This document shows, in pieces, positions 49,460 through 61,505 of a DNA stretch of 64,000 bases. A program made the translations under genes and the position numbers. The first letter of the stretch is position 1, and every line of letters begins with the position of its first letter. Origin of the DNA: Allium sativum (taxonomy: Eukaryota > Streptophyta > Magnoliopsida > Asparagales > Amaryllidaceae); contig CM060915.1 of the NCBI GenBank assembly GCA_030737875.1, forward strand, positions 905,084,677-905,148,676. The letters run 5' to 3'. The notes below the pieces were generated by a model. The model made no database searches. It was not told the origin of the DNA and saw only the letters and a program-made list of their open reading frames with translations.

Positions 49460-49680
49460 TGACACGAGGTTAGGTTGTATTTTTGGTGGAAGTCTGCCCG
49501 GACCCGACTGGCATATCCAGAAACCACTAATATTGAACCAAATGTGAGAGGTTAAAGTGCGCAAATATGAGATGTGCTATGACACAAGGTTAAGCTCACC
49601 TTATGGAAGAAGTCTGCCCAGACCCGACCGGCATATCCAGCATCCACAAGTTGTAGGCCTGATGTGGGAGGTGTAGCCCA
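49460..49680 (+). repeat. Duplicated 120-bp unit in D2
   Basis: Two units hold AGTCTGCCCGGACCCGAC and its variant at 49491 and 49611. D1 has the same two-unit arrangement in reverse, with words at 33021 and 33146, so the duplication is old in this LTR family. Confidence 0.8.
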
Positions 49681-52177
49681 TTATAAACCATAAATGGAAA
49701 TGGTAATAAATTGGACTACTTAACCTAATTTAATCCATAGGGATTATTGGACAGTGGGTGGGCTAGGAAAATCTAAAGGGGTGGGTAATATTTACATATA
49801 GGCCTACAAACTTAGCCCGGTAAGGTTATTTAATTAAAGACGCCTAGTGGTATACATAACCGGTAGAAATAATAAAGTTATGTAATCAAAGCCACCTTTT
49901 AGGTTAAGCATAACTTGTAGGAATGATAATCACCTGTTATAAATAAATAGCATTACTGAAAATGTTGTATAATAGGAAGACTTGTCCTAGGGACAAGTGA
50001 ATATTATAATTTAGGTTATAATAAACTAGTAAGGGAATGGGATAACTGGTGAATTGAGTTAAGGGACACTTAATTATAATTAAGTAATCAGTAAAGGGGA
50101 AAACTTGAAACCAGTTAAGAAAAGGGGGGAAATATATTGTACTTAATTATAAATTAAGTAATCTGTAAGCTTGGGAGTCTGAAACCCGTTGATGAGAATG
50201 TTTTGGCTTGTCCTAGGGACATGTGGAAATTATAACATAGGTTATAATAAACGGGTAGAGAAAATTATTAATGGGCCTTAGTTAACAGAAATAAGTTAAT
50301 AAGTAAATAGCGATAAGTTGTATTGACAGTGTAAAATGGAATTATGATTAAATAAGAAAGGGTGAGGAAAACTTATGAAATGAAATAAGTTATATTTAAT
50401 CGTAAATGGTAAGTGACATGTTAATTAGAAAACATGTGAATTTGACATAATTAAATACATATTAAGTAAAATATGTTATCGTAATGATGAAATCAACAAT
50501 TAGAATAAAAAGGGATTTTGGATTTCAGACCTTGGACCACAATCTAGGGAATAACATGTTGTGGGCTTATTAATAAACTTAAATGGGTTAAGTTATATAA
50601 CTGAAATTAATAAGCAAGAGAAACTTGGTAATTTTAATAAGAAATCAATGTGAATGAGAATAACCAAGTTAAAAGGAAACCCGATGAGGTAAGGCAAGCA
50701 TGTAAAAGAATGTTTAGACATAAGGTTTAATAACATATTAAAGTTAGGCGCTTGAACCAGTCCGCACGTTTGAGGGTGAATACCCCAACGTGGTAGATCA
50801 TCGTGGTGTTATAAGGCACGAGGGGGAGCACACACATTCATCTGATTGTTCTGACGCCTCTGAAGGACTGGAAGGGGAAGCACGCGGCTTTCTGATGTAT
50901 GTAAGATGCTACTAGTAGAGTCCTCTATGCGGCAACAGATGTCTTAGGCTGTGTCCGTAGAGGTTGGGTCTACGCGTAACTACTTGGTGGGTGGGTCTTG
51001 ACTGCAGATGTAGCTATACAGTCAGAATGTTGTGACGAGGTGACACCAGGGTGTTTCGGCGGATGCCTCATGAGGACGAATAGGGTTAGGACCAACAAGG
51101 ATAGTAGACCGTCGGTAACCCGTCATCCGCAATCAGTGGGATGCGGAAAGACTCGAGCTAAAACTAAGATAACATTTCACCGTTCATTATCAGGGCAGGG
51201 GGTTGGGAGACGCCACATGGATGTTTATATTATTTGCGTTGGGGGAGTCGCTTAGCGTTGGTAGTCATTACTAGTTGAGGAAGGGGTCGAGGTGGGGTCA
51301 TAGCCACCACCGAAACATACCCTAGGTATATCTATATATAGTGGCTCTTTAAAAATGGGCCTGTACGGATATGGAAAAGCTCCCGACCGAGTTCCATGCT
51401 TCTTGTATCACCATACCATGGAACACGGTGCACATTATAGGACGTGTGATTGAGGCATCAATTTACAATTGAAGATACGTATGGAGTACATTCTAGATAC
51501 ATGCATGTTGGCTCTAGGTGGTATATCGTAGACTTGAGGGCATTACTCCAGTATGGAGTCTGATTCAAACAAAGGTTATGTTTACGTAGCATAGTAATGG
51601 TAGATATATGCGGAACTTAGTATTGTTATTCGTATGTCATTACGACGTAGGATGAGGGACTGCGTATATTTCGATAATGTTACGGTGGAGACCGTGCGAG
51701 TGGGGTACCATAGGGTGTACCTTAATATTGGGGGTAGCTACATATATATTATATTAGGTTAATCCACTGGAAAGTAAATGGGTAAGACTTGTGTGTAAGC
51801 CTTGAGTGTTGATAACACAAGTAACTTAATAAATAAGAAAATATGATTGAACGGTATATGTAGGATTATCCAAAGTGTATAGTTTAAATCCTGTCACCAG
51901 AACTTGTGTTCTGACCCCCTCATCATAACATACTTGCAGGTTAGATTTGTGGCAGGGACATGATAGCCTTGGATACTAGTTAGGCAGTATTATTAATACG
52001 GTAAGGCTATATTTTGATTAGATTATATTTTATCCATTCCGCTGTGAGATAATTTCTGAGCTCTAACATGTTTTATGTCTCTGTCTTTTCTGCAGGATAC
52101 CAGAGCAAACCAATCCGAGTCTCGATAGATTAGAATTTTGGGAAAAAAATCGGTCTTTCAAAATTGGGGTTGTCGCA

Positions 52178-52279
52178 GAATAGCTCCATGAACTGCCCAA
52201 CAGACACATAGACGCCCTCTAAATGTGGGCTGCTAAATTGCCTAGCATCAAAAACGCCACCACTACCTTTCTTAACCAT
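52178..52279 (-). pseudogene. Gag start of element E
   Basis: A short frame begins at ATG (52277-52279) and runs open to the D2 insertion point. Its translation continues in the same sense beyond D2 at 47993. This identifies the start of the E gag and confirms D2 as an insertion within it. Confidence 0.65.
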
Positions 52280-52886
52280 TAACTAAAAGATTAAAAGAAG
52301 ATAATGATTATTCACAGTGGTAAGATATTATTAACTGAATTAAATATGGAATACTCTAAAATTTAAAAATGCATTCTGAACTTGTATCTACCATGAAGAA
52401 CTCGAAAGGTTGAGGACACAATTCAGGATAATATGGATTAAAGACTATGTTAACACTTATATTATACTTGGATATACTGTAATATGTGTATTGTTATGTG
52501 TTTGTCACATTTTGTTCTGAATTTATCTCTAGTACCAAGCTGCGACATCTCACCTTGAGACCCACACTAACAAAGAGTGTTACTAAGTAATATTTTCTGC
52601 TAATGTAGAGATTAGGCTAGTTTTGAGCGACCATCCATAAGTCTTATATTAAACAAACATCAAATATTTTAGTTTAATGCTTTTTTTAACCTCAAGAGGA
52701 TTAACATACTCAATTCTAGCTTAATACAGTACTATGATGGTTAATGGAACTATCCAGAATAAAATATAATATCGGTCATATAACACAAAACGAAGAATAG
52801 CAAACACAGCTATATACAGATACATTATATACAATACACAATGATATATAAGTGAGTTATTATACAAACCATAAATATATAAAATA
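52280..52886 (-). mobile_element. Leader and putative LTR start of element E
   Basis: Non-coding. A degenerate PBS-like word ending GTACCA lies at 52525-52537 (about three mismatches to the initiator-Met site) and is followed by TGCGACATCTCACC, which could be the inner LTR end. No leader hairpin of the A/B/C kind is seen. Confidence 0.35.
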
Positions 52887-53766
52887 GTGAAAATTAGGCT
52901 CACATCCCTATTTTCAAACTTAATTAAAGCCACGTCCACCCATATTTTTATTTATAAATCCGGTCCCTAAAATCAGATGCCGCCCTAACTTTTGATCACT
53001 TGCACCTGCTCCTCAAGTCCCCTTCGCCTTTTTCAATTTGTGGCAAAAAAAAAAGCGCTCATGCACAAAAAAAAAAATTCTAAATTCTGGAAATAATCCC
53101 AGGAGCCCACGCAAACTGAAAAAAAAAGTTGCATACATGTATGCAACTATTACTGATAGTTGCATACATGTATGCAACTTTTTAAATACACATGCAAAAA
53201 AGATCCGCAAGCCTGCTGAATAATTGCATACAAGTATGCTGTTATTCAAAATAGCTGCATACTTGTATGCAGTAATGTGTTGAAAGCCGAAGGCGTGACA
53301 ATATGTGCATACTTGAATGCATATTTTCTGCATAACTGCATACTCGTATGCACATATGCAAGCATGCGTGTTTTCCATGCAGAAATCGAATAGATTCATG
53401 AAATCATGCATGTATTTCGGAAAATTTGCATATATGTATGGATATATGCTGCTGTATGATGCGGAATTGAAATAGATGCATACATGTATGCAACTATTTG
53501 AAATATGTGCATGTTTTTATGCATTTTACTGCATTTTTCGCTGTTTTGTGTATTTTTTGATTTTGACGTGTTTGTTGATTGATTTTCCACCTGATTATTT
53601 TGGCGTGAACATGTTTTATTTAATTATGAATTTACGTGATTTTTTTATATATTTTTTTATATTTTTTTATATGTTTTTGAAAAATAGGGACCTAATTTAC
53701 AATAAGTTTAGGACCGGATGTGAGCCTAATTTTGAAACTTAATAGGGACCTGTGACAAACGGACCC
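52887..53766. mobile_element. Palindrome-rich small element, possibly Mutator-like
   Basis: The ends share an 18-base inverted repeat, AAAATTAGGCTCACATCC (near 52890 and inverted near 53719). Flanking 9-base copies of tataaaata (52878-52886 and 53767-53775) could be a target duplication, a length typical of Mutator-like elements. The right end extends about 33 bases further, to GGGTCCGTTTGT in inverted sense, which the left end lacks. The middle is packed with variants of TGCATACATGTATGCA. The open frames there are products of those repeats. The flanks are AT-rich, so the duplication could be chance. Confidence 0.42.
53127..53530. repeat. Cluster of TGCATACATGTATGCA palindromes
   Basis: Two perfect 22-bp palindromes (53127-53148 and 53158-53179, arm AGTTGCATACA) sit 9 bases apart. 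They are followed by about eight imperfect relatives at irregular spacing, such as GCATACTTGTATGC near 53257 and GCATACATGTATGC near 53477. Confidence 0.85.
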
Positions 53767-54229
53767 TATAAAATATGTCCCAATAAAAAAATATGTACAT
53801 CAGAGTGTGACTAGACAATAACACAAAATATGCCCAAGTATCCCAAAAAGTAGATACAAAATAGCTAAAGCAAGTTAAGCGGAGACTAGAAGGAATCTAA
53901 TTTTAAACCACTCGGTCTGACCCGAACAGATAAAATACACTAGTCAGTCTAGCTTTAAAGAGTTAGTGAGAAAAAGATAAGTAAAGGTAATAGCATATGA
54001 TAAGTGATTCCTCTACATAGAGAAGGAACACTAAAGTTCACATAATAATTATATGTAAGGGAATAGTACAAAAATATCTGAAGTATGATTCTCATATAAA
54101 TGACAGTTCACAATGCCCAAGTATTCCATCAAAATAAATATCTTAAGCTCGAGGTTTAGTTATGTATAAAATGGAAATCTCAAATCTCGTAAAGACAATG
54201 ATAAAAATCCAGAAATCACAACACATAAA
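53767..54229 (-). mobile_element. Continuation of putative E LTR
   Basis: Non-coding. It shares the phrase CGGTCTGACCCGA (53909-53921) with the B LTR near 26190, which supports an LTR of the same broad group. It is interrupted by A3 at 54230. Confidence 0.4.
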
Positions 54230-57200
54230 TATAACGACCCGAACTTCCCCGTGAAGGAAAGCGCGGATTGCTTTGAGGACAAGATGAATCGGAATACAAA
54301 CAGAAGAACATTTCATTGTTTATTACAACTATTCAATCAGAATACAATAATATACAGAATATGAATAAATATTACACATTTGATAAATATAAGAGATTCA
54401 AATTACATTTAAATACATAGTAGCGGAAAAATTATACAACACACAACTGAAAGAAATACATGCATACAGAGCTTTCCGAGTATCATTCCAGTTGTAAACC
54501 ATGATCCTGTGAATATGAATCTGCAAAAACCCAACAACTAGCTGCCCGTGTTGAAAATAAGGGCACCCAGAGTTTAGGTTAAAACAATAAACTCCAGGTC
54601 AGTCATGTGACTGGTGTGAGAACTAAAACAGATTTAATCTTTATTTTTAATGTTAGGTAAATCAAGGGACCACGCCATATAACACGGAACGGGTTTCCTC
54701 CTAAAAATACCAGTGCATAAAACAAACAGCGCAATGCTAAATAAAGAAAAATGAAGCTATTATAAGACCCAGGTCCCATCACACAATGCAACGCAAACTG
54801 GAGGATTGGGTTTTACCTTACAATAGCCAAAGAATGCTTGATACGCTAAGTTTCATCTTTTATTATTACTATAAGGTATAGTGTCAAAACAATTTCAATC
54901 ATAAGTATCAATCATATACGGCATAAGTGCCCCATACCACTATGTCGCCATACTCGTTCTACAATTAAAACCGCAAAGGTCGTATTGAAAATTGGATTTC
55001 CGTTATGAGTCGAGGCAAGGGGCAAGCTCCTCTTCGTTCATGACACTCTAGCAAATGTCTCAGGACCACACACAGCGATCCTTCGGTCCTTTCTTACTTT
55101 TGAGGATTGGCAATTCCCGAACACACGTTTCCCGGTCCTTTCAGACCTATATCCGAGGCGCCTCGCATCCAACAACCACACAGGTAAAAAGTATATAAAT
55201 GTCAGGGCTGGTAGGTCACTGACATCACCCATAGCTAGAAAGAAACGTCGTGCTCTCCCTGCAGTCACTATCCTGTTTTTGACTCATACCGAGGTGTGAG
55301 GATCACGAATTAACGCCATACACAAAGCTATGCCACATAGGTCATGCTTTGATCATCAACCACAAGACTTTGATCTTCAATAGAAGCCTTGATCTTATGC
55401 CACTTAGGCATGCCACACAGGCAATTCATGCCATGCGATTGATATCTATCGATATATAACCCCTAAGCTCGTACGTCTCTAAGAAGGGCGTTAAGCAAGA
55501 GAATAAATTCTCCGTCGCCAAACAGATATATATTTAATAGTAATCAATCACACAAAATAAAATCCAATGTCATACACACAGTCCATTTACAAGTTCGTTC
55601 TGGGTCTTAACGAAACCAGAGGAACTTATTCCTCGCATATCCATAGATCTCCAAGTACATCTGGATGATCACCAACTGATTCCCTCCTTTTGGGTGTACA
55701 GCCCAATCAAGATCATCAATAATCATCCAAATGATGTGAAGACCTCCGGTCTTCAACCACCGTCTTCATCTTCGACTTATCGTCGAATCGGTTATATATA
55801 ATGGGTATAAACCCGACCTTTCCGAATAACCAGCGTATATAATAAACAAGTGTTACACAAACGCAACATACGCCTCATTCTAATTTAGGATATTCTTTAT
55901 TCGAATATTCACATTCTTAGGGAAAGGTTTCCATTAATTTTATCAAAGATAAATTCTTCTAAATTTATTCTTTAATCATCCTTTGGATATCAGTTCAAAC
56001 CATGTTAAGGTTTTCCAAACTAGTCGGGATTAGCGAACCACACCGAAGTAATTATTTATTTTATTTCCTAATCCCAACCTATTCATCCCATGGAGCAAAA
56101 CTGGTAATACTCCATATCTAACACCACGGTGCTATCGGTAAAATTAATTACAATTTCACGTTCAAATCTAATTAAATATTTGACTATCGCTTTGGAGAAA
56201 AACTGGTGATACTCCATTCTCGATTATTTCAAACTAATTAAAGATTCATTAAAACTCCACTTAGTTTTAATCTTCCCAAAAATCAATATCCTATCTTTAA
56301 CTGGGTTAAAGAACCAATGTCATCTAAGACACTGTTCACGATAAACCCAAAATCACATTCCATTGTTAACCGGGTAAAAGAACAGGTGTTATTCAAAACA
56401 CCGCTTACGGTAGACCCAAAAACCAATTTAAATTCAATTCCAATTAAATACTAATTAACTGGACAATTTCACTAAATCTTAATTAAAAGATTTATTCTTT
56501 TCTAAATTGGGTTCAAGAACAGCGTTATTTAAGACACCATTCACGACGAACCCAAAATCTCATTTGATATTAAATACAAGGCTCTGAATAGAAAATATAT
56601 CGGATTATATTCAATATCAAATTCTAAAACCAACAAATATCGTATTGGAAATAACGATATAAATATATCTTTCAAATTTCACAAACAAATCTGTATAATC
56701 ACAAAATCCAACATCGAAATATTCCGAAGATAATTTCGATTCCAATCCGTTCCAATTCATATATTGGAAATTCTGATTATTTTTAAAACCACTTCAAATC
56801 TAGTTCAAAACTAGTTCATTTCGATAAAAATATATTTTTGTCCTTTCAAATGTGGAATTTTTCATCCTAGTTCTTTCCAATTCATATATTATGATTTTAC
56901 ACAAAATATTAATATTTTTAATAATTTTATCAAGGCCCGTACATTTGGTTTTCAATAACGGCCACCGAAATGCACTTACAGCGACCTTTTCCAAATTTGA
57001 TTTGGACATAATATTCATTGGAAAGCTATTTTCGATACGAACCCAAAGGTTCCGGTTTCAGGAGAATCCGACGGTCAGATCTCCTGTAACGTCAACTCGA
57101 AGTCAATGGTCGAAATTCGCAAACTGCCGCGACGCGGCGCGTTCTATTCAGGCCATTTAATATATATAATATATATATTATATATATTCTGTCGATTTCA

Positions 57201-57470
57201 ATTCTAAACATATTTTATAAATCGTTTTAAATTCGTTTTCAAAACAATTTCAACTTCATATTCACTTTTAAATCAAAATTGAATATTCCATATTATTAAT
57301 ATATAAATGATAATATTTTCAAAACATTATATTTTAAAATCACTTTCTTTTCTATATTCATTATAAAAGTGAATATAATCGATATAAAAACCGTTAACAT
57401 CAAAATAGCGCAAATCTAATCAACACGGCTTTATATATTTCAATAACTTCGTTATTCTATTCAACAAATG

Positions 57471-57675
57471 AATATTTTCTTCAACACATGAATATATACT
57501 TTATTCAACACATGAATATATACTTTATTCAACACATGAATATATACGAATTCTTACTAACAATAAAAGCGTGAATTTTATTATATAAATATTTCGTTCA
57601 ACACATGAATATTCTCAACACATTAGTATCTTCAACACATGACTATTTATTCTATTCAACACATGAATCTTTATT
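57471..57675 (-). repeat. TTCAACACATGAA repeats in A3 LTR
   Basis: About eight copies of the 13-base core with irregular AT spacers, the reverse complement of the A2 minisatellite core. The core is retained in all three family-A LTR types although the unit length differs. Confidence 0.8.
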
Positions 57676-58161
57676 TTCCAAATTGGAATGAGGCCCCATC
57701 AATTAACATATAATGTTAATTATATGGATTCCATACAACACATGTATATAATAGCAATGATAAATAATCAACCATCATCCAAAGTGCACCACACAACTGC
57801 ATAAGCATTGAAGATAAATAATTAACACTTACACAGTCTGTCGACCAATCGATCGACATACAAATAAATAATTAGGATTAGTGTACGCCAAATATCATCC
57901 CAAAACCGGTGTGGGGTTTCAAATCAACAAACACATATTTTAATTTGTGCAGTTGGGCAATGTGTAAAATTTATCGTCCCAATCAATATCCTTCAAATGG
58001 GTGTACATAAACAAATTGTCTGATTTGTAAATGAATATTTATTTATTCACATTCACGTTAAATTTATATTTTTAACGATAAATAATTTATTTCAACACAT
58101 GAATATATTTCCATCTATTCTACATCACAATCAGTTTTCACCACACAACAAAATCAAACAA

Positions 58162-58208
58162 GTCATCCATGGTCTGTGGACAATGGGTGTCGGGTGCTGC
58201 TAAGCACC
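58162..58208 (-). other. Two adjacent RNA hairpins in the A3 LTR
   Basis: Counterparts of the A2 pair. One (about 58164-58182) has loop CAGACCA in element sense and a stem kept by G-U wobbles on the minus strand. The other (58193-58208) has arms GGTGCT and AGCACC around a tetraloop. Confidence 0.55.
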
Positions 58209-58359
58209 GTCTGCATCCTAGTATATATTTTAACTAGAAAACAAGAATTAAAGTGAGAAGTTCTCACTGAGGGTTCCACTCCGCCGTTTTATTTCTAAAA
58301 TTCAGAACAGTCTGGTTCTGCCCGTATTTCCAACGCAGTCTTCTCCACGCTGTTCACAT

Positions 58360-59165
58360 GAAAATCACATTTTTAATATGATGTTCTATACATTAAAAAT
58401 CATATTTTTAATACTCTACCAATATAAAATCATATTTTTATTCTTTCTATAATATAAATATCGTATTTTTAAAACGCTACTATATAGATAAAAATTCTAT
58501 TTTTATACCGACGTTCATATAATAAAGATTATATTTTTATCTTGCTAGTAATATAATAAAAATTATATTTTTACAACGCTTCTTTCTATATAAGAATTAT
58601 ATTTTTATATCTCTACTTCTCATATAAAGAACGAATTTTTTTATTTCGCACCATATATATTATAAATTGAATTTTTATCTTAATGATATCCATATAAAGA
58701 TCGTATCTTTATCTTAATGAAAACATTATAAAAATCACATTTTTATAATTCTTCCTACATGATAAAAATTATATTTTTATCGCCATTCAAATAAACAAAA
58801 ATCCAATCTTCATTTCGCTATCTTCATATTATTAAAAATCTAAACTTCCTTCACATTAAAATCACACTTATATTTTTTTCTCTAAAATATTCTCATACAC
58901 ACGACAAAAATCATATTTTTATACAACTAAAAATATAATCTTTTATGTGATAAAAATCATATTTTTACTTCTCTATATATATAAAAATTATATTTTTACA
59001 TAGCCAAATATCGTATTTTTACCTTACTAGAAATCTAATCTTTTCTTGTTTAAAATTATAGCCTTTCTATTTTATAAAAATCATATCTTTCTAAATAAAA
59101 TCAAAGTTTTTCTAATAAAAAATCAAAGCTTTTATAACATAATATAAATACCCTATTTTTATTTC
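58360..59165 (-). repeat. Array of AAAAATCATATTTTTAT-like units in A3 LTR
   Basis: More than a dozen degenerate near-palindromic units at roughly 30-60 base spacing, equivalent to 1141-1543 in A2 but about twice as long. Confidence 0.75.
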
Positions 59166-60647
59166 CGATAACCAATTACCTTTGAATAGCATAAACAACT
59201 AAAAGGATAAAACAAAACAATTAAAAATAAAAACATATAGTTAAAATGGAAGGGGGGTTCGTTGCGTTCATCGTTGGCTGAGGGAGACGCTCCGACGCGG
59301 TGCTGGTCGGGGGGGCCACGGCGGTCAGCTAGGGCACGGTGGCCGTACAGGCGAAGGCATCGAGGGTTTGTAAGGGAAGAAGGGGGGGCTCGCGAGATCG
59401 GGGGAGCACGGGGTCTTCAGAGGTGGCGGCACTGGAGGTGCGCCGCCCCTGGCGATCGGGACGACGGCGGTCCTCCCCCCTCCCCCCGTCGTTCGTTCTT
59501 TCCTTTTTTTTGTTTTGTCTCGCTCGATTTGAACGATAGAAGAAGGAGAAAGGAGGTCGTTGACTTATATAATAAATATATATATTTAATTCAATTTAAT
59601 TTTTAAAAGTTACCTTTTTCAATCAAACCCCAAATCGACCCCAACGACTATCGTCCCTAGCTAATTACCCCCATACCAAATACAATGGGATATGTCCCGT
59701 AAGCTAATTCGATTGTTTCGATCAGTTTTCATTAAAATTACAATATAAATCATTATATACTCAATTTAGACGCACATTTTAAATTACCGGGGCCACATAC
59801 TGATCTCAAAAATTCTAGAAAAAATATTTCTAGCTTCGTATGATGATGCGGTCCTAACAAAACTAATTTTGTCAAATTTGAGGACCGTTTGAAAAATGGC
59901 CATTTTCCAGTCGATCGGAATTGACTAAAGCTGTCAAAACACGTTTTCTTTTGCCATGCTCACATATTGCTTTCAAAAATTATGAATTTTGAAACCTAGC
60001 AATAATTTGACATCCCGGATCCAACAAAACTGGTTTCTTCGAAAACCGAGGTCGTTTGCAAAATTTCCATTTTTAAGGGCCTGAATTCCATAGCGACTAT
60101 TCTGAAATTTCAACTGGGCATAACATTTAATCCCCGCTATGAAATTTCAATTTTTCGGATTGGTTGGAAATATATTTTCAAATAGATTCTAATATTTTTG
60201 GTTTCGCTAAAATCCAATTTATTTTGAATCCTGTACACTCATTTGAAATTCGAAATTGAAATTTCAAACTACCGCGCCATTTTCAATTCCTTTTATAATT
60301 AAAAATAATTATTTACATTTTAATGACGATCTATATAAATATATACATTCTAATTCTATTCAAAATAAATTTCTCATCGTTGTTATTTAAAATAACTCAT
60401 TTTAAATATTCAAAATTGCCAAAATAAATTTTTTAAATTGGATCGGATTTTTGGGTTATTACAATCTCCCCCACTTAAAACTTTCGTCCCCGAAAAGGAA
60501 CAAAGCTGAAAGTTGTTTAACTAATCAACTCAGCTTCCATTATTTTCATTACAGCTTAAGTTCTTCAACTTTTCAGTTTCTAACAACTTTTCAAATTTTT
60601 CAAAAATTTGGCTAACACCCTAAATTTTCGAAAAATTTCGCTATAAC

Positions 60648-60664
60648 CTCCCCTGCACCGGGAG
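60648..60664 (-). other. Hairpin with TGCA loop in A3 interior
   Basis: Arms CTCCC and GGGAG enclose a 7-nt loop with the self-complementary tetramer TGCA. The A1 and B relatives have GTAC in the same place. Confidence 0.5.
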
Positions 60665-61363
60665 CTTCGGGATATTTCAAATAGCCTCCCATGGCCCTTA
60701 CCAATCCAAAAGAAAAAGAAAAATCCAAGCGGCTAGCCAATCGGCTCATATTATCTTTAAATCCCCAAGAAATACAATAAACATGTACCTATTAGTCGGG
60801 CAAACAATTTTATTCCTCTGCTCTAGTCTCCTTGCTATGACCTGTTCAATGGATACACATGTATATGCATGCAATTGTAATCATTTTTCAATATGGTTCA
60901 ATATTCGGTTCAATTTGGCCTAAATGGTTAAAAATATCAAACCAATAATCAAACAACACAACCATCAATCAATTAGTTAAATTAACATTTCAAATTCATA
61001 ATTTTGACACATATATAGAAAATCATGTTTTTGATGCTAAATCACAACAATAATTCTATGTAAGTTTTGGTTCTCACACCAGTCAATGGAAATATATAGA
61101 AATCCCACTTTCGAAACTCGAGCACAAATACTGCTGATGTTGCAATCATCATCAGAATTGTTCCCGGGCGACTAGAGTGTGATTCTATATCTATCCAGCA
61201 TATTAAAACTTCGAATATACGTTCTTGACGCGTATATGCAAAATCTTTATATACTCGATTGTCCAAATTCAATACAAATAAAATATTCAAATACGTATAC
61301 TTGAATTTAATTTTCGAAATAAAATTCGTTTTCATTTTTATCCTTAAAAACAATACTCTTCAC

Positions 61364-61428
61364 ACTCGTTCTAGGACGCAACTGATCCCATCTCTAACGA
61401 GTAATTCTCACTGGATATTGCTAATCCA
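61364..61428 (-). other. Paired leader hairpins of A3
   Basis: Hairpin 1 has a perfect 7-bp outer stem ACTCGTT/AACGAGT (61364-61370 with 61396-61402), an inner stem 61372-61377 with 61385-61390 using wobbles in RNA sense, and loop CAGTTGC. Hairpin 2 has inner stem TGGAT/ATCCA (61412-61416 with 61424-61428) and loop TAGCAAT. The order relative to the PBS is the same as in A1. Confidence 0.72.
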
Positions 61429-61490
61429 ATCTCTGATGATTTCTTTCGTATGGTACTAATGTGTCTTGTTCTCGAGCTCTGTAAACAAAA

Positions 61491-61502
61491 GCTCTGATAC
61501 CA
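61491..61502 (-). other. Primer binding site of A3
   Basis: TGGTATCAGAGC in element sense, an exact complement of initiator-Met tRNA, about four bases from the LTR. Confidence 0.92.
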
Positions 61503-61505
61503 ACT

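Larger units (their letters stand above)
47999..52177 (+). mobile_element. D-type solo LTR (D2, 4179 bp)
   Basis: It starts TGTAACACACC, ends GGTTGTCGCA, and is flanked by gaata on both sides. The start sequence does not recur inside and no PBS, PPT or coding similarity is seen, so this is a solo LTR left by LTR-LTR recombination. Features include an AT run (48186-48210), a GTCGAC-rich block (48300-48365), a TATAAATA box (48458-48465), a duplicated 120-base unit (49460-49680) and GAATACCCCAAC near 50780. It interrupts the gag of E after about 34 codons. Small open frames such as 50998-51255 have no recognisable family. Confidence 0.85.
54230..60463 (-). mobile_element. 3' LTR of family-A element A3 (6234 bp)
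   Basis: It runs from TATAACGACCC to GGGTTATTACA and is followed by the polypurine tail. The first 600 bases match 61507-62085 at about 7-8% mismatch in a sample. The outer part matches A1 and A2. It contains TTCAACACATGAA repeats (57471-57675), hairpins at 58162-58208, an AAAAATCATATTTTTAT array (58360-59165), a GC-rich leader block (59250-59520) and a TATATAAG word near 59565 on the minus strand. It lacks the 125-bp arrays and the 5200-5870 block of A1. The plus-strand frame 59262-59606 is a GC-rich antisense artefact. Confidence 0.88.
60464..61505 (-). mobile_element. Non-coding interior of element A3
   Basis: A 1.04 kb interior. The polypurine tail is at 60464-60492 (CGGGGACGAAAGTTTTAAGT then GGGGGAGAT in element sense). 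A hairpin with loop CTGCACC is at 60648-60664, leader hairpins are at 61364-61428, and the PBS is at 61491-61502. No gag or pol is visible, so A3 would depend on a relative such as A1, which shares its PBS, tail and leader structure. Confidence 0.82.

Noticed and set aside
50998..51255. 85-residue frame in D2 as a gene
   Set aside because: It is a short frame in a solo LTR, without motif or conserved partner in D1.
53013..53411. 132-residue open frame in the palindrome cluster
   Set aside because: Its cysteine, tyrosine and methionine pattern only reflects repeated GCATACATGTATGC units.
59262..59606. Arginine-rich 114-residue open frame
   Set aside because: It is antisense to A3 in a GC-rich leader block and is absent from the other LTRs.
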